From Rubripirellula obstinata (GTDB lineage Bacteria > Planctomycetota > Planctomycetia > Pirellulales > Pirellulaceae), in assembly GCF_001642955.1 (NCBI RefSeq), contig NZ_LWSK01000003.1, forward strand, positions 62,001 to 126,000: DNA of 64,000 nt. Reading direction: 5' to 3'. The stretch's first letter is position 1, and the number at the start of each line of letters is the position of its first letter. Positions 48,550 to 58,092 of the stretch are shown in pieces. A program made the position numbers and the translations under genes. Under the pieces are notes generated by a model. The model searched no databases. It worked only from the letters and a program-made list of their open reading frames with translations, and was not told where the DNA came from.

Positions 48550-48938
48550 TGCCGAAACGCAAACCGGAAATTCGATTGCGCACCTACGGGATCTATACGC
48601 CGTGGGATCACGAGTCGAAAGAACTGCCGCGCTTTCAAGAACTGACGACTCGCATTCCTGCCAAGATTGACATCGAGTTTGGTTTCGTCGTCAACATCAA
48701 GGGCGCAAAAAACCAGGAACTCGATTTCTGTATCGATCATCCTGGGATCCGAGACGACAAGGGCAAGCGACGTCGGCCGTTTGACGGAACCGTTTACGTC
48801 AAAACCAACGACTGGGATTTCTATCTCGGCGATACGATTTGGGAACCGATCTCGGACAAGATTGGACCTTGGCGAATGACGCTGGAACTGGGCGGCGAAG
48901 TCATCGCTGATAAGACCTTCGACGTGGTGGCCGAATAG
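48549..48938 (+). CDS. DUF3859-like protein
   Basis: A 129-residue soluble protein starting at the ATG that overlaps the TolC stop; an upstream in-frame ATG at 48513 would lie inside the TolC coding region and is not preferred. The block GIYTPWDHESKELPRFQ, then IDIEFGFVVNIKGAK and NDWDFYLGDTIWEP followed by IGPWRMTLELGG, is what I remember of DUF3859, whose function is unknown. Coupled translation with the efflux lipoprotein is suggested by the overlap, but there is no signal peptide, so it stays in the cytoplasm. Confidence 0.75.
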   Translation: MPKRKPEIRLRTYGIYTPWDHESKELPRFQELTTRIPAKIDIEFGFVVNIKGAKNQELDFCIDHPGIRDDKGKRRRPFDGTVYVKTNDWDFYLGDTIWEPISDKIGPWRMTLELGGEVIADKTFDVVAE

Positions 48939-49030
48939 CCAGTATTCGATTTTCACGCGTGCTGCGCATTGTCGATTGTGCTCTGTAACGACATACTTGG
49001 CCGCTAAATCGGCGATGCTGTACTTTCATC

Positions 49031-51517
49031 GTGGAAATTTCAGACCCAATCATTGTCGCGATGGAGGCAAGCAAGTTGGCCCGCAAGAAACCTGCTCGGA
49101 AACGTCCAAACAAGCCAGATGCCCTGCCAAAACCACTGGCGCACCCTGACAACAAAGCATTGTCTCCCGACGCGATGTTTAACTTGTTGCGGGTGCTATC
49201 CGAAGCGGGGGCACCAGAACCTGTTTTGCAGGCGGCTGCCAATGCCCAGAACGCCGCCGCAAGTGGTGACATCCAACCCCTTCTAGAATTCTTTGAGGCG
49301 ATCGGTCTCGATCCAAACCAGATCGATGCGGATGGTGGGCTGGGGCCAACACAGGATCCTTGCGACGTGTTTCCAATGTCCAGCCCGAGGGCCGCTGCCG
49401 TGCTGCTGGCGAACCAATCCGAGGACAGGACAATCGAAGAGGAGGTTGAATTCATGGAATCGGTTTTGGCGATCGATCCTAAATCCGTCGAAGCGCTGAT
49501 CGGCATGGCAATGGAATGCGACGATTCCGACGCGGTCAAGTACTTTCACCAAGCATGCGAATTTGGAGTCAAGAAGCTTAAGCAGGACTACAGGCTGACT
49601 AATTACTGGATCGGTCTTCGAAATCAGATGGGCGTCGACTTAGTCGAACGTGCTCGTCTTACTGATGCCATCGAAATTCTTTTGCCAGCGATTGATGAAG
49701 ACGAACGTGACGGCGCGGGAACGCGTTTCTTCATCATCGATCTGATGCTGCGTCTTGGTTGGTGGGACGAATTGGGCGAGTTGCTTGGTCGGTTCCCAGA
49801 CGATGGCATCGGTCCGGGAATCTTCGCAAAAGCGATTCGCTTGCACCACTTGCAACCTGAAAGCGAAGAGGCCGTGAAGGCTTTGAAAGACGCGCATCGA
49901 GACAAACCGTTCGTTGCACCGATTTTGATTTCCCCCCTTCCATTGCCAACCAACCTAGCGTCTCGATACGCGCTAGGCAGTCGGGAAGAAGGCTTCGTCA
50001 TCGCCCGCTATTTGAAACCTGGATTGCGAGCGAACCCAGGCACCATTCGCTGGATCCGCGACTCGTTGAATCTTTCAGTGGACGATCAAGACGGGGCGTC
50101 AGAAAGATGGAAAGAAACCGAGGACGAGAAATACGAAGAATACGAGCATAAACCGGGGCCGGGTGACCTTCACATCGCCTTGGATCTGCCAGAAGTCGAT
50201 GAGACTTGGATTTATCATGGCCAAAAAAATCGTGGAGGAGATTATCTTTGTCTGGTGTTGTGCGAGGACACGCCAGTGAGTTTTGGATCGTGTGAGTCAG
50301 CACCAAAGACGCGTGAACTGAGGCAGTTCATTCTGGATGCCGTTTGTGATCCGTTGTTCGGTAAGCCACGACGTCCTCGCTTGATTCGGGTTGCTAACAA
50401 GGCAACGTTGAACATGCTTCAAAAAGGGGTCGGCACTTACGGTGTTGCCTGCGAATGCGTGAAGCCATCGGCGTTTGAAAAGATGGCTTTTAAAGAGATC
50501 GCCGAACAGGCAGGTCGCGGGTTGAAGATGATGGAAGAGTCCGAAGGTTCCTCGCTCGCTGATTTCGATATCGACAAAATCCCCGGGACTGACTCGCCTT
50601 GGTTTGTTGCCGTCATGCAACCGCCAATCTGGGTTGGAGATCAATCGACGCCCTATCGTCCGTATCTTCAATTGGTCGTCGACGGTGAAGATGGAATGAT
50701 TTTGAAGACCGAAATGACGCAGGCCATACCGACCGCAAAGCAGCAAGTCGAAACGGTTGCCGATACCATGCTGCGGCCCATGACCGGATCACCACGGTGC
50801 CCCGGCGTGATCGTCACCCATCCACAATTGGACCGCGCTGAATTCGATTCTGCTATGCGGGAACTGACCAATTCAGATTGTGTGGAAATCGTTTCGGGGG
50901 ACGATGAGATTTCGAGCCTGTTTAAATCACTGATCATTGACATGGTGCGTTCCAACGATCCGACCGGCATGGCGTTGATTGAACAAGACGGCGTGGATTC
51001 GGAACTGCTAGGCAGGTTGTATCAGGCTGCGGCGCGGTTCTATCGTGTCTCGCCATGGAATCTGGTCGGCGGCGACCAACTGATTCGTGTTGTCTCCGGT
51101 TCAACACCCGGTCATCAATGGGGTGTTGGAGTCATGGGACAGATGGGCCAAACCATGGGACTATCGGTCATTGACGGAGTCGACACTGCGAAAGCAATGG
51201 TTCGCGAAGAATGCGACATGAACCGCTTATCCGCAATCTCCGTTCAGTTCGATGAAGCATTCGATCTTCCGCCGCGAGAATTGTGGCAAATCGAAACTGA
51301 GAATTATGAAATCGCCAATGAAGAAGCGTATCCGTTGTTCTTGAGGATCAAAAATGGAGAAGGTGGGCACACGGTGGATGCCGGCGAAATTCGAGCGTTA
51401 ATTGATATGCTCAACCACCTGCCAGCGTTTCTGCGGCAAGACAGAACGAAGGAAACGACCGTGCATGGTGTCGCTGGAACCGCGTCGCATCTTGAATTGC
51501 AATGGATCAGTGTTTGA
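49031..51517 (+). CDS. Unrecognised 828-residue protein
   Basis: I do not recognise it. The N-terminus is basic (ASKLARKKPARKRPNKPDAL). Residues about 40-330 are helical with a tetratricopeptide-like look (AAAVLLANQSEDRTIEEEVE, then MESVLAIDPKSVEALIGMAM, and ATRFF-type helices). The middle and C-terminal parts (about 370-828) are mixed alpha/beta, with a domain containing SWIG-like turns such as PWFVAVMQPPIWVGDQ and a final HTVDAGEIRALIDMLNHLP. No signal peptide, membrane helix or metal motif. The frame opens at GTG 49031; ATG 49061 is the alternative, and no strong ribosome site decides. Some features recall plasmid-encoded DUF6930-type proteins, but I would not rely on it. Confidence 0.6.
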   Translation: MEISDPIIVAMEASKLARKKPARKRPNKPDALPKPLAHPDNKALSPDAMFNLLRVLSEAGAPEPVLQAAANAQNAAASGDIQPLLEFFEAIGLDPNQIDADGGLGPTQDPCDVFPMSSPRAAAVLLANQSEDRTIEEEVEFMESVLAIDPKSVEALIGMAMECDDSDAVKYFHQACEFGVKKLKQDYRLTNYWIGLRNQMGVDLVERARLTDAIEILLPAIDEDERDGAGTRFFIIDLMLRLGWWDELGELLGRFPDDGIGPGIFAKAIRLHHLQPESEEAVKALKDAHRDKPFVAPILISPLPLPTNLASRYALGSREEGFVIARYLKPGLRANPGTIRWIRDSLNLSVDDQDGASERWKETEDEKYEEYEHKPGPGDLHIALDLPEVDETWIYHGQKNRGGDYLCLVLCEDTPVSFGSCESAPKTRELRQFILDAVCDPLFGKPRRPRLIRVANKATLNMLQKGVGTYGVACECVKPSAFEKMAFKEIAEQAGRGLKMMEESEGSSLADFDIDKIPGTDSPWFVAVMQPPIWVGDQSTPYRPYLQLVVDGEDGMILKTEMTQAIPTAKQQVETVADTMLRPMTGSPRCPGVIVTHPQLDRAEFDSAMRELTNSDCVEIVSGDDEISSLFKSLIIDMVRSNDPTGMALIEQDGVDSELLGRLYQAAARFYRVSPWNLVGGDQLIRVVSGSTPGHQWGVGVMGQMGQTMGLSVIDGVDTAKAMVREECDMNRLSAISVQFDEAFDLPPRELWQIETENYEIANEEAYPLFLRIKNGEGGHTVDAGEIRALIDMLNHLPAFLRQDRTKETTVHGVAGTASHLELQWISV

Positions 51518-51615
51518 TTTGATTGCGTCATTCTCAAAGCCTTGTTGCTACAATTGTCAATGAGCAGGATCTTCCTGATTGTTCTGACATGCCACCTGTT
51601 GGGCTTAAATTCGCG

Positions 51616-54600
51616 ATGCGAACTACCATTCTGTTTCTTTGCCTGACGCTTTATCCATCGACGCTTCCTTTGTCAGTGGGTCACGCGGACTTTCCGGTGC
51701 CCTACAACACCGAGCCAACATCCGACGAAACATTGATGCCGGCCGACCAGGCCGCAGCGAAGATGTCGGTACCCGATGGATTTCGAGTGACTGCGTTTGC
51801 GGCGGAACCGGATGTGCAGAATCCGATCGCTTCGGCTTGGGATTCGCGAGGCCGACTTTGGGTCGCTGAAAATTACACCTACGCCGAACGGTCGCAGAAG
51901 TTCCAACTGGACCTACGCGATCGAATCATTGTTTTTGACGGAACTGACAAGGGCAAGTTCAATAAGCGAACTGTTTTTACAGACAACGTCCAAATGCTAA
52001 CTGGGGTTGAAGTGGGGCGTCACGGGAAACGTCATGGCGTTTGGATGATGTGTCCACCCAAATTGATCTTTGTGCCTGATGAAGATCGCGACGATGTTCC
52101 CGACAACGATGGCGAAGTTGTTTTGGATGGTTTCAAAGTTGCCGAGTCGAACTACCACAACTTTGCCAATGGAATTCGATTCGGGCCTGACGGTTGGCTC
52201 TACGGTCGTTGCGGCGGATCGTGCCCAGGACGAATCGGGAAACCGGGAACACCCGACGATCAGCGATTGGCTCTTGAAGGTGGCATGTGGCGATATCACC
52301 CGGACCGTGGTGACGTGGAAGTGTTGACGACGGGAACGACGAATCCTTGGGGGCACGACTTTAACGATGTCGGCGAAGGCTTCTTCATTAACACCGTCAA
52401 CGGTCACTTCTGGCACATGATTCCCGGTGCTCATTTCACTCGCCCGTTCACGCTGGATCCGAACAGGAAAACGTTTGAACTGATCGACTTTCACGCCGAC
52501 CATTGGCACTTTGATACCGGCGGTGCTTGGCACGAATCGCGTGACGGTGTGGCGAATTCCTACGGCGGCGGTCACGCGCATTGTGGTGCAATGATTTATC
52601 AAGGTGGAAGTTGGCCGGAAGAGTATCATGGCAATCTTTTCACGCTGAATTTCCATGGTCGCCGGGTCAATCAGGAAGTGATTCGGCGAAAGGGAAGCGG
52701 CTATGTTGCCAGCCACGCCGAAGATCTTTTTCTGTCTGCTGATCCCTGGTTTCGCGGAATGGAAATCACCAGCGGGCCGGATGGAAACGCGTTCATTTTG
52801 GACTGGAGCGACGCAGGCGAGTGCCACGAACACACGGGCGTTCACCGAACCAGCGGCAGAATTTTTAAGGTGATTGGACCAGTAAACGAAACTTCTAAAG
52901 TTGCAAAACTTGACGAACTTGATGTTGCTTTGTGGAACCAAAAATCCTTGGCGGAAACTGTCAGTGGTGAAAATGTTTGGTTTCGCCGGCAGGCGAGTTT
53001 GGAATTGGCTAGGCGAGCCGCGGGCGGTGATCGTTTGTTGGAAGCGAAGTCATTGCTTCGAGATGTCATCAATCGATCGGAGGACCATCGGCAAGTTGTT
53101 CAAGCAATGTTGATGATGAACGCGATGGGTGATTGGGTGACGAATTTTCAGCATGCGAATGAACATGTTCGAGCGGCAAGCATTCGGATCGCGACCGAGC
53201 GATTGCCGCTGGATGATGCGTTGGGCATGCAGTCGAAGCCTCCGCCAAGCGTCACCACGCGAATGATCGAGACAAAGTTGTTGCCAAAGCTGGAAACAAT
53301 GGCTCAGCACGATCCGTCGCAGTTGGTTCAATTGACACTCGCATCATCACTGCAGCGATTGTCGATTTTGGGGCGAGCGAGAATTGCGAAACAACTTTGC
53401 AAACGAAGCGACGCCGAAGGCGACCACAACTTGCCGTTGATGATCTGGTACGGGCTGATTCCTGTTGCGCAGTCGCAACCAGAATTGCTGGTCGATGTCG
53501 CTCAGACTTGCAAGCTTTCGATCACGCTGCGATTGATCTCGCGGTCGCTTGCTGAGCAGATCGGCACCGAAGCTGCGCCGGTTAACGATCTGATCGATCA
53601 AACGCTCGCGTCGAAAATTCCATCGCACCAAAGTTCGGTTTTGGCTGGCCTTTCAGAAGGTTTGCGGGGTTGGCGAAAGGCACCTCGGCCAGACGCTTGG
53701 GACGCAGACATTTTAGAAGAGCTATCTCGCAAGATTCCGGACACACTCGCGCCGATGATCAATGAATTGAGTGTCGTTTTTGGCGATGGTCGCGCTGTCG
53801 AGGAATTGATGAGCGTTGCAACCGGAAAGACACCCGCCGATTACGCATCACGAAATGCTGCACTTGCAACACTGATTCAAACCGACGCACCGGGCATCAA
53901 AGATGTATGCCAATCATTATTAAAAAATGCAAAGATCAATGTCACCGCAGCGGGCGGCTTGGCGCGTTATGAAGATCCGGAACTGGGTCGCATCCTAACG
54001 GCACGCTACCGAAATTTTCGCGCACCTGATCGCCCAAAGCTGATGTCGATTTTGGTTTCTCGAAAATCGTTTGCGATGCCCATGCTGGCTGCAATGTCGA
54101 AGGGAAAGATCCAGCGAGATGCTTTGACGCCTTACCACGTTCGGCAAATGATCGGACTCGGGGATCAAGAGCTTAACGAAACGATCAGCAGAGTTTGGGG
54201 AACGATCAACGACACTCCCAAAGCAATTGACCAACGGATTGCTGATTTGAAACAACTGCTTGGTGAACCCGTTTTGGCAGGGGCCGACAAATCAAATGGC
54301 CGAGTTCTGTTTACGAAGCTTTGTCAAAGTTGCCATCAGCTCTATGGCGAAGGAAGTCATATTGGTCCTGACCTAACCGGTGCCGGCCGAAGCAATCTGG
54401 ATTACCTGTTGGACAACATTGTTGCACCCAGTCGCGTCGTTGATAAGGATTACCGGATGACCATGATTTTGACGGATGATGATCGCATCGTTAGCGGGTT
54501 GGTGACGGGCGAAAATGATCGAGTGATCACGGTTCAAACGGCGACGGAAGTGCAAAGAATCGAAAAAGACAAAGTCGCCGAACGTAAGCTGACTGATAAG

Positions 54601-54747
54601 TCGCCAATGCCCGATGGTTTGTTGGACGGATTGTCGGATTCCGAAGTCATGGACTTGATCGCATACCTGCGTCACCCCACCCAAGTCGCACTTCCCGGCT
54701 CGCAATCGACGGGCGATTCTTCTGGAACAGACGTAGAACGGAATTGA
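51616..54747 (+). CDS. PVC-type membrane-bound dehydrogenase with C-terminal cytochrome c
   Basis: A 1043-residue exported protein. The ATG at 51616 starts a signal peptide (MRTTILFLCLTLYPSTLPLS); an upstream open frame lacks such a signal. Residues about 40-430 form a glucose/sorbosone dehydrogenase-like propeller (VPDGFRVTAFAAEPDVQNPI, then NGIRFGPDGWLYGRCGGSC and GGGHAHCGAMIYQGG); about 450-850 is a HEAT-like helical region; the C-terminus holds a haem site C903-x-x-C906-H907 followed by a beta domain ending in SDSEVMDLIAYLR. This is the pattern of the large PVC-type family expanded in planctomycetes. It should oxidise a sugar or alcohol and pass electrons to the haem. The substrate is unknown. 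Confidence 0.93.
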   Translation: MRTTILFLCLTLYPSTLPLSVGHADFPVPYNTEPTSDETLMPADQAAAKMSVPDGFRVTAFAAEPDVQNPIASAWDSRGRLWVAENYTYAERSQKFQLDLRDRIIVFDGTDKGKFNKRTVFTDNVQMLTGVEVGRHGKRHGVWMMCPPKLIFVPDEDRDDVPDNDGEVVLDGFKVAESNYHNFANGIRFGPDGWLYGRCGGSCPGRIGKPGTPDDQRLALEGGMWRYHPDRGDVEVLTTGTTNPWGHDFNDVGEGFFINTVNGHFWHMIPGAHFTRPFTLDPNRKTFELIDFHADHWHFDTGGAWHESRDGVANSYGGGHAHCGAMIYQGGSWPEEYHGNLFTLNFHGRRVNQEVIRRKGSGYVASHAEDLFLSADPWFRGMEITSGPDGNAFILDWSDAGECHEHTGVHRTSGRIFKVIGPVNETSKVAKLDELDVALWNQKSLAETVSGENVWFRRQASLELARRAAGGDRLLEAKSLLRDVINRSEDHRQVVQAMLMMNAMGDWVTNFQHANEHVRAASIRIATERLPLDDALGMQSKPPPSVTTRMIETKLLPKLETMAQHDPSQLVQLTLASSLQRLSILGRARIAKQLCKRSDAEGDHNLPLMIWYGLIPVAQSQPELLVDVAQTCKLSITLRLISRSLAEQIGTEAAPVNDLIDQTLASKIPSHQSSVLAGLSEGLRGWRKAPRPDAWDADILEELSRKIPDTLAPMINELSVVFGDGRAVEELMSVATGKTPADYASRNAALATLIQTDAPGIKDVCQSLLKNAKINVTAAGGLARYEDPELGRILTARYRNFRAPDRPKLMSILVSRKSFAMPMLAAMSKGKIQRDALTPYHVRQMIGLGDQELNETISRVWGTINDTPKAIDQRIADLKQLLGEPVLAGADKSNGRVLFTKLCQSCHQLYGEGSHIGPDLTGAGRSNLDYLLDNIVAPSRVVDKDYRMTMILTDDDRIVSGLVTGENDRVITVQTATEVQRIEKDKVAERKLTDKSPMPDGLLDGLSDSEVMDLIAYLRHPTQVALPGSQSTGDSSGTDVERN

Positions 54748-54802
54748 TCCCGTTGATCGGAAGCGATGCTGGCTGCGGTTAACGGAACGAACTCCGTTCT
54801 AC
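54733..54802. terminator. Inverted repeat between convergent dehydrogenase and opgH genes
   Basis: GTAGAACGGA (54733-54742) and TCCGTTCTAC (54793-54802) are perfect 10-base inverted arms. They cover the end of the dehydrogenase gene and the stop codon of opgH (54799-54801), so a folded RNA in either direction ends at the same place. The inner 50 bases hold a secondary TTGATCCCGTTGATC direct repeat. Confidence 0.6.
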
Positions 54803-56868
54803 AGTGAATCATGGTCAAGCTGGGCGATGACATGAAGGTCTTTAAGAAGTTCTTGGTCGCTAAGAATGGAACGTCGCCATTGCGGACTGATCTCGCCAAT
54901 GCTTTCTTTCGCAGCGGCAAGAACCCGATCACGGTTGGGACGGGGCATCGTAACATTCGATTCACTGGCACCTAGAACGCGATCATGCAGAATATAAAAG
55001 CCAGGACTTCGTAGTAGCTGCTCGAACCGAGTCGTTTCATTGGACTCTTGGCTTGCAGAATAGTCCGCAAGCGTTTGCCGATAGACCTGACTCACAAACG
55101 GTTCGGATGATTCTTGTGGCGTCATTAGTAAACCCCATTCGGCAAGAACCTTACCAATTGATTGGCTTGCCAGAATCATGGAAATTGGCACTGCAAAGAT
55201 CAGCCCGGCGACGACGGGAATGAACCACAATGCGAGTGGCGTTGCCCAGACGAAAATCGATGAGGCAACCAGAACGCCTAAAACAGTTTGCCAGCCGTAA
55301 TCGGCGATCGACTCTTTCAACGTCACCCCTTGTTCGCATCGGTTCTGAGCGTTCCAGGTAATCTTTCGGCCGCGCAGCGTGTTGATAACAAAACGCGAGT
55401 GTAGTAGCGCCATCAAAGGCGACAGCAAAACCGAAATGGCGGTTTCGATCAGAACGCTTGTGAAAAGCTGAATGACGCCACCGAACTGACTAGCCCGTTT
55501 CTGAATCACAATTGCCAACATGCCATAGAATTTCGGAATCAGCAGCAAACACATCGCGATCAGAAATAACGCAAGTGGTCCCGGCAGGTCGATGTTGTTG
55601 GGCGACTGACGTGAATCGAATCCCCATCCGGCAACCGAAAGCGCGGTCCAGGCCAACCACAATGGCGACGCGGCGTAAGCCAAAACTCCGCTGACAAAGT
55701 GAAGGCGACTAACCCAGTGGAAACCTTCGCTGACGATGAATCGGCTGTGCTGCAGATTCCCTTGGCACCAACGTTGGTCTCGCATCGCGTAATCGGTCAA
55801 CGTCGTCGGGCATTCCTCGTAAGACCCCGCCAAATCATTCGCCAAACGAACCTTCCATCCGTCGCGAACCATCAATGCGGCCTCGACAAAATCGTGTGAC
55901 AGGATCTCACCGCCCAGTGGAGCCTTCCCGGGCAAAACGGGAAGATCGCAGCTTTCGCGAAACGCCTTGATTCGCAAAATCGCGTTGTGTCCCCAATAGT
56001 TTCCTTGATCACCCGCCCATGCATCGAAGCCACGACAGCAAATTTGACCGTAAGCAGCCGCAGAGAATTGTTGAAGCCGAGCAAACAGTGACGTTCGGCC
56101 AATCGGCACCGGAGGCACTTGCAAAATGCCAAGCTTTGGATCAGCCGCCATCGCATCGACCATCGACAGAATCGTTGTGGGTTCCAACAAGCTATCCGCA
56201 TCCAAGATGATCATGCAGTCATAGGGCTTGGACCAACGTTCGCAAAAATCCGCAATGTTACCAGCTTTGCGACCCTCGTTCTTGGCGCGATGCCGATAGA
56301 AAATGCTTGGCATGCAATCGGTTTGCTCCGTCGCGAGCTGTCGGTTCAGTCGCGACCAAGCGAGTTCCTCTGCGAGCCAAATTTCGGGGTCAGTGGTGTC
56401 GCTGAGAATGTAGAAATGAAGATCGCCAGCTCGTTCTGATCCGCTATCGGCGTCGTGCTGCTGGAGCGATAGAACCATCGCATGCACCCGAGCAAAAACG
56501 TCGTCGGGACTTTCGTTGTAGACCGGAACCAGCACAGCGGTTGGCTGAGAAACGCCCGGCTCCAAAACAAGTGGTTCAGACCGCGTCGTCAGCGATGCGA
56601 AGAACCCGCGAGTTGCCAAAACGAACGAGAAAACGATCCAGGTGAAGAGGATCGCGAACAAAGGCAGGGCAAGCAACTCGAACGGATTCCAACCGTTACG
56701 TGCCAAGTTCATTGCGTAGACAAGGATGCCCGAAGCTGATCCCAATGCGGTCAACAAAATCATCGGACCGCGACTTCGACCAACGGTCGCTCGCGTGGCA
56801 GGCACGGATGAACGTGCCGCGAACCCTGTTCTGTGACGATCAACGGACGATCGGTTGGATTTAGGCAT
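54799..56868 (-). CDS. opgH: Glucan biosynthesis glucosyltransferase OpgH (MdoH)
   Basis: A 689-residue inner-membrane family 2 glycosyltransferase that builds the beta-1,2-linked backbone of osmoregulated periplasmic glucans. The catalytic aspartates are in SDTTD (near D157) and LDADSLLEP (223-231); SHDFVEAALM holds the base region (about 324-333) and Q365-R366-W367 in RDQRWCQGN is the Q-x-x-R-W-type motif. Membrane helices are near 37-53, 64-90, 395-420, 435-460, 480-505 and 540-590. It is shorter than the roughly 850-residue Escherichia coli protein, mainly at both termini. The gene upstream (56861-57607) overlaps its start by 8 bases. The matching opgG is at 59969. Confidence 0.93.
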   Translation of the reverse strand: MPKSNRSSVDRHRTGFAARSSVPATRATVGRSRGPMILLTALGSASGILVYAMNLARNGWNPFELLALPLFAILFTWIVFSFVLATRGFFASLTTRSEPLVLEPGVSQPTAVLVPVYNESPDDVFARVHAMVLSLQQHDADSGSERAGDLHFYILSDTTDPEIWLAEELAWSRLNRQLATEQTDCMPSIFYRHRAKNEGRKAGNIADFCERWSKPYDCMIILDADSLLEPTTILSMVDAMAADPKLGILQVPPVPIGRTSLFARLQQFSAAAYGQICCRGFDAWAGDQGNYWGHNAILRIKAFRESCDLPVLPGKAPLGGEILSHDFVEAALMVRDGWKVRLANDLAGSYEECPTTLTDYAMRDQRWCQGNLQHSRFIVSEGFHWVSRLHFVSGVLAYAASPLWLAWTALSVAGWGFDSRQSPNNIDLPGPLALFLIAMCLLLIPKFYGMLAIVIQKRASQFGGVIQLFTSVLIETAISVLLSPLMALLHSRFVINTLRGRKITWNAQNRCEQGVTLKESIADYGWQTVLGVLVASSIFVWATPLALWFIPVVAGLIFAVPISMILASQSIGKVLAEWGLLMTPQESSEPFVSQVYRQTLADYSASQESNETTRFEQLLRSPGFYILHDRVLGASESNVTMPRPNRDRVLAAAKESIGEISPQWRRSILSDQELLKDLHVIAQLDHDSL

Positions 56869-57607
56869 CGCTCTGTGACGCTTGCATCTTCGACGGTCGT
56901 CGGTTGCCTTGAATGTTGCCCACGCCAGCCCGGTTGGGACGATCCCGATTGGGACGATCCCGATTGGGACGATCCTGATTGGGACGGGGAATCCAACTCG
57001 TCAGAACCGATTTCCACCACCCAAGTCGCAGTGGGCCAATCAATTGCGGAGTCGCATTGCGTTTGAAGTGCCTGACCTCTGCGAAAGGAATGACCATCGC
57101 GACCCGCTGGGTGATGCTTTCACTGGACGACGGTTTGCCAGAGCCTTCTCGGCTAAACGTTTGCGATGTGAAGAGAAGTTCATCGGTCCCCAAAAACGCA
57201 AATTGCTTGGACTCAATCCGATCACTCTGGTTTGATGTTTTCTCAGCGATTGCTGGTTGGGCCCTTCGTTGTTGTGCAGTTCGCTGTTGTGCAGTTCGCT
57301 GTTGGTTTGCCGACAAGTCCAACAAGCTTCGCATCGTGGCAGTCGCTTCGTGCAAACATTGCTGTTGAAAGCATGCGGATCGATTCGCAACCGCGACTGA
57401 GTCCATTCCCGAAACGCTTTCCCCCGAGTGAGAAGAATTGCTTACCGCGGCAAGCGTGCTCTCAACAATGCGAAGACTTTGCTCACGAAGGTAGTTTGCG
57501 TCGCGGATGCCACAACGAATCAGATATCGAGTGACACTCTCCACCGAAGCGTCAATTTCGTGTTGAGATGGAAGTGTACGAACGCCTGTCAGTAAGGTTG
57601 AATTCAT
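56861..57607 (-). CDS. Unknown protein upstream of and overlapping opgH (248 aa)
   Basis: I do not recognise it. It is soluble and compositionally odd: helical N-terminus (SVESVTRYLIRCGIRDANYL), a QQRTAQQRTAQQRRAQ low-complexity tract near residues 103-118, a middle domain with beta-type LGTDELLFTSQTFSREG and MVIPFAEVRHFKR, and a C-terminal RPNQDRPNRDRPNRDRPNRA repeat of four RPNxD units. The stop lies within opgH, whose start overlaps it by 8 bases, so the two are translated together and a role in glucan synthesis or its control is likely. No homologous E. coli gene (opgB, opgC, opgD) resembles it. Confidence 0.65.
   Translation of the reverse strand: MNSTLLTGVRTLPSQHEIDASVESVTRYLIRCGIRDANYLREQSLRIVESTLAAVSNSSHSGESVSGMDSVAVANRSACFQQQCLHEATATMRSLLDLSANQQRTAQQRTAQQRRAQPAIAEKTSNQSDRIESKQFAFLGTDELLFTSQTFSREGSGKPSSSESITQRVAMVIPFAEVRHFKRNATPQLIGPLRLGWWKSVLTSWIPRPNQDRPNRDRPNRDRPNRAGVGNIQGNRRPSKMQASQSDA
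56930..56989. repeat. 15-base tandem repeats (CCGATTGGGACGATC) coding for RPNRD
   Basis: Four consecutive 15-base units at 56930-56944, 56945-56959, 56960-56974 and 56975-56989, differing at a few positions. On the minus strand they code in frame for the proline/arginine-rich repeats at the end of the unknown protein upstream of opgH. Confidence 0.95.
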
Positions 57608-58092
57608 CGAGTCCGCCTACGCGAAGAGAGAAGAGAAAAGTTTGAAGAGTGGCGAGAAGAGAACAGACGGAGTAACAAATGGTGCGCCAAACCTGAGTTT
57701 CCCGCGTGATTGTCGGCTTAAAAGCCGGATGATGCTGCTAACGAATCGACGCATCCGGTGACACTGCGGCGGCAAGGGGGAGATGTCTTCACCCTCAGCT
57801 TTCCAAGGGCGATCGATGCGCCTTCCCGCCTGTTTCTTTTTGTGACTGCTCGTCCAAAAATCGACTTGAGGTGAAAAGCGATTCCCCCCAGTCTGCTAGC
57901 TGCCCAGGCACTCGGTTGCACGGTTATTGGTCACCTAGGTCGAACTCAGATCCACCCAGATCGCTGACTCAACTTTCATCTTGCCACATCCCTCAAAAGG
58001 AACTAAAATTCCTCTATCGGCAATCAGTGACGCCGATAACGCCTTTAGCGTGTTTTCCTGTTTCGTCATTCACCCCTATTTTCATAAATCGT
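57608..58092. other. Divergent promoter region of the glucan locus
   Basis: The 485 bases between the unknown protein upstream of opgH (leftward) and the GH144-like gene (rightward). A purine-rich tract (AAGAGAGAAGAGAAAAGTTT, near 57620) lies close to the left gene; an open frame reading rightwards from 57871 into the GH144-like gene lacks any similarity before 58093 and is treated as leader. Both transcription units must start here, and common regulation of synthase and glucanase is therefore possible. No operator motif could be identified. Confidence 0.55.
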
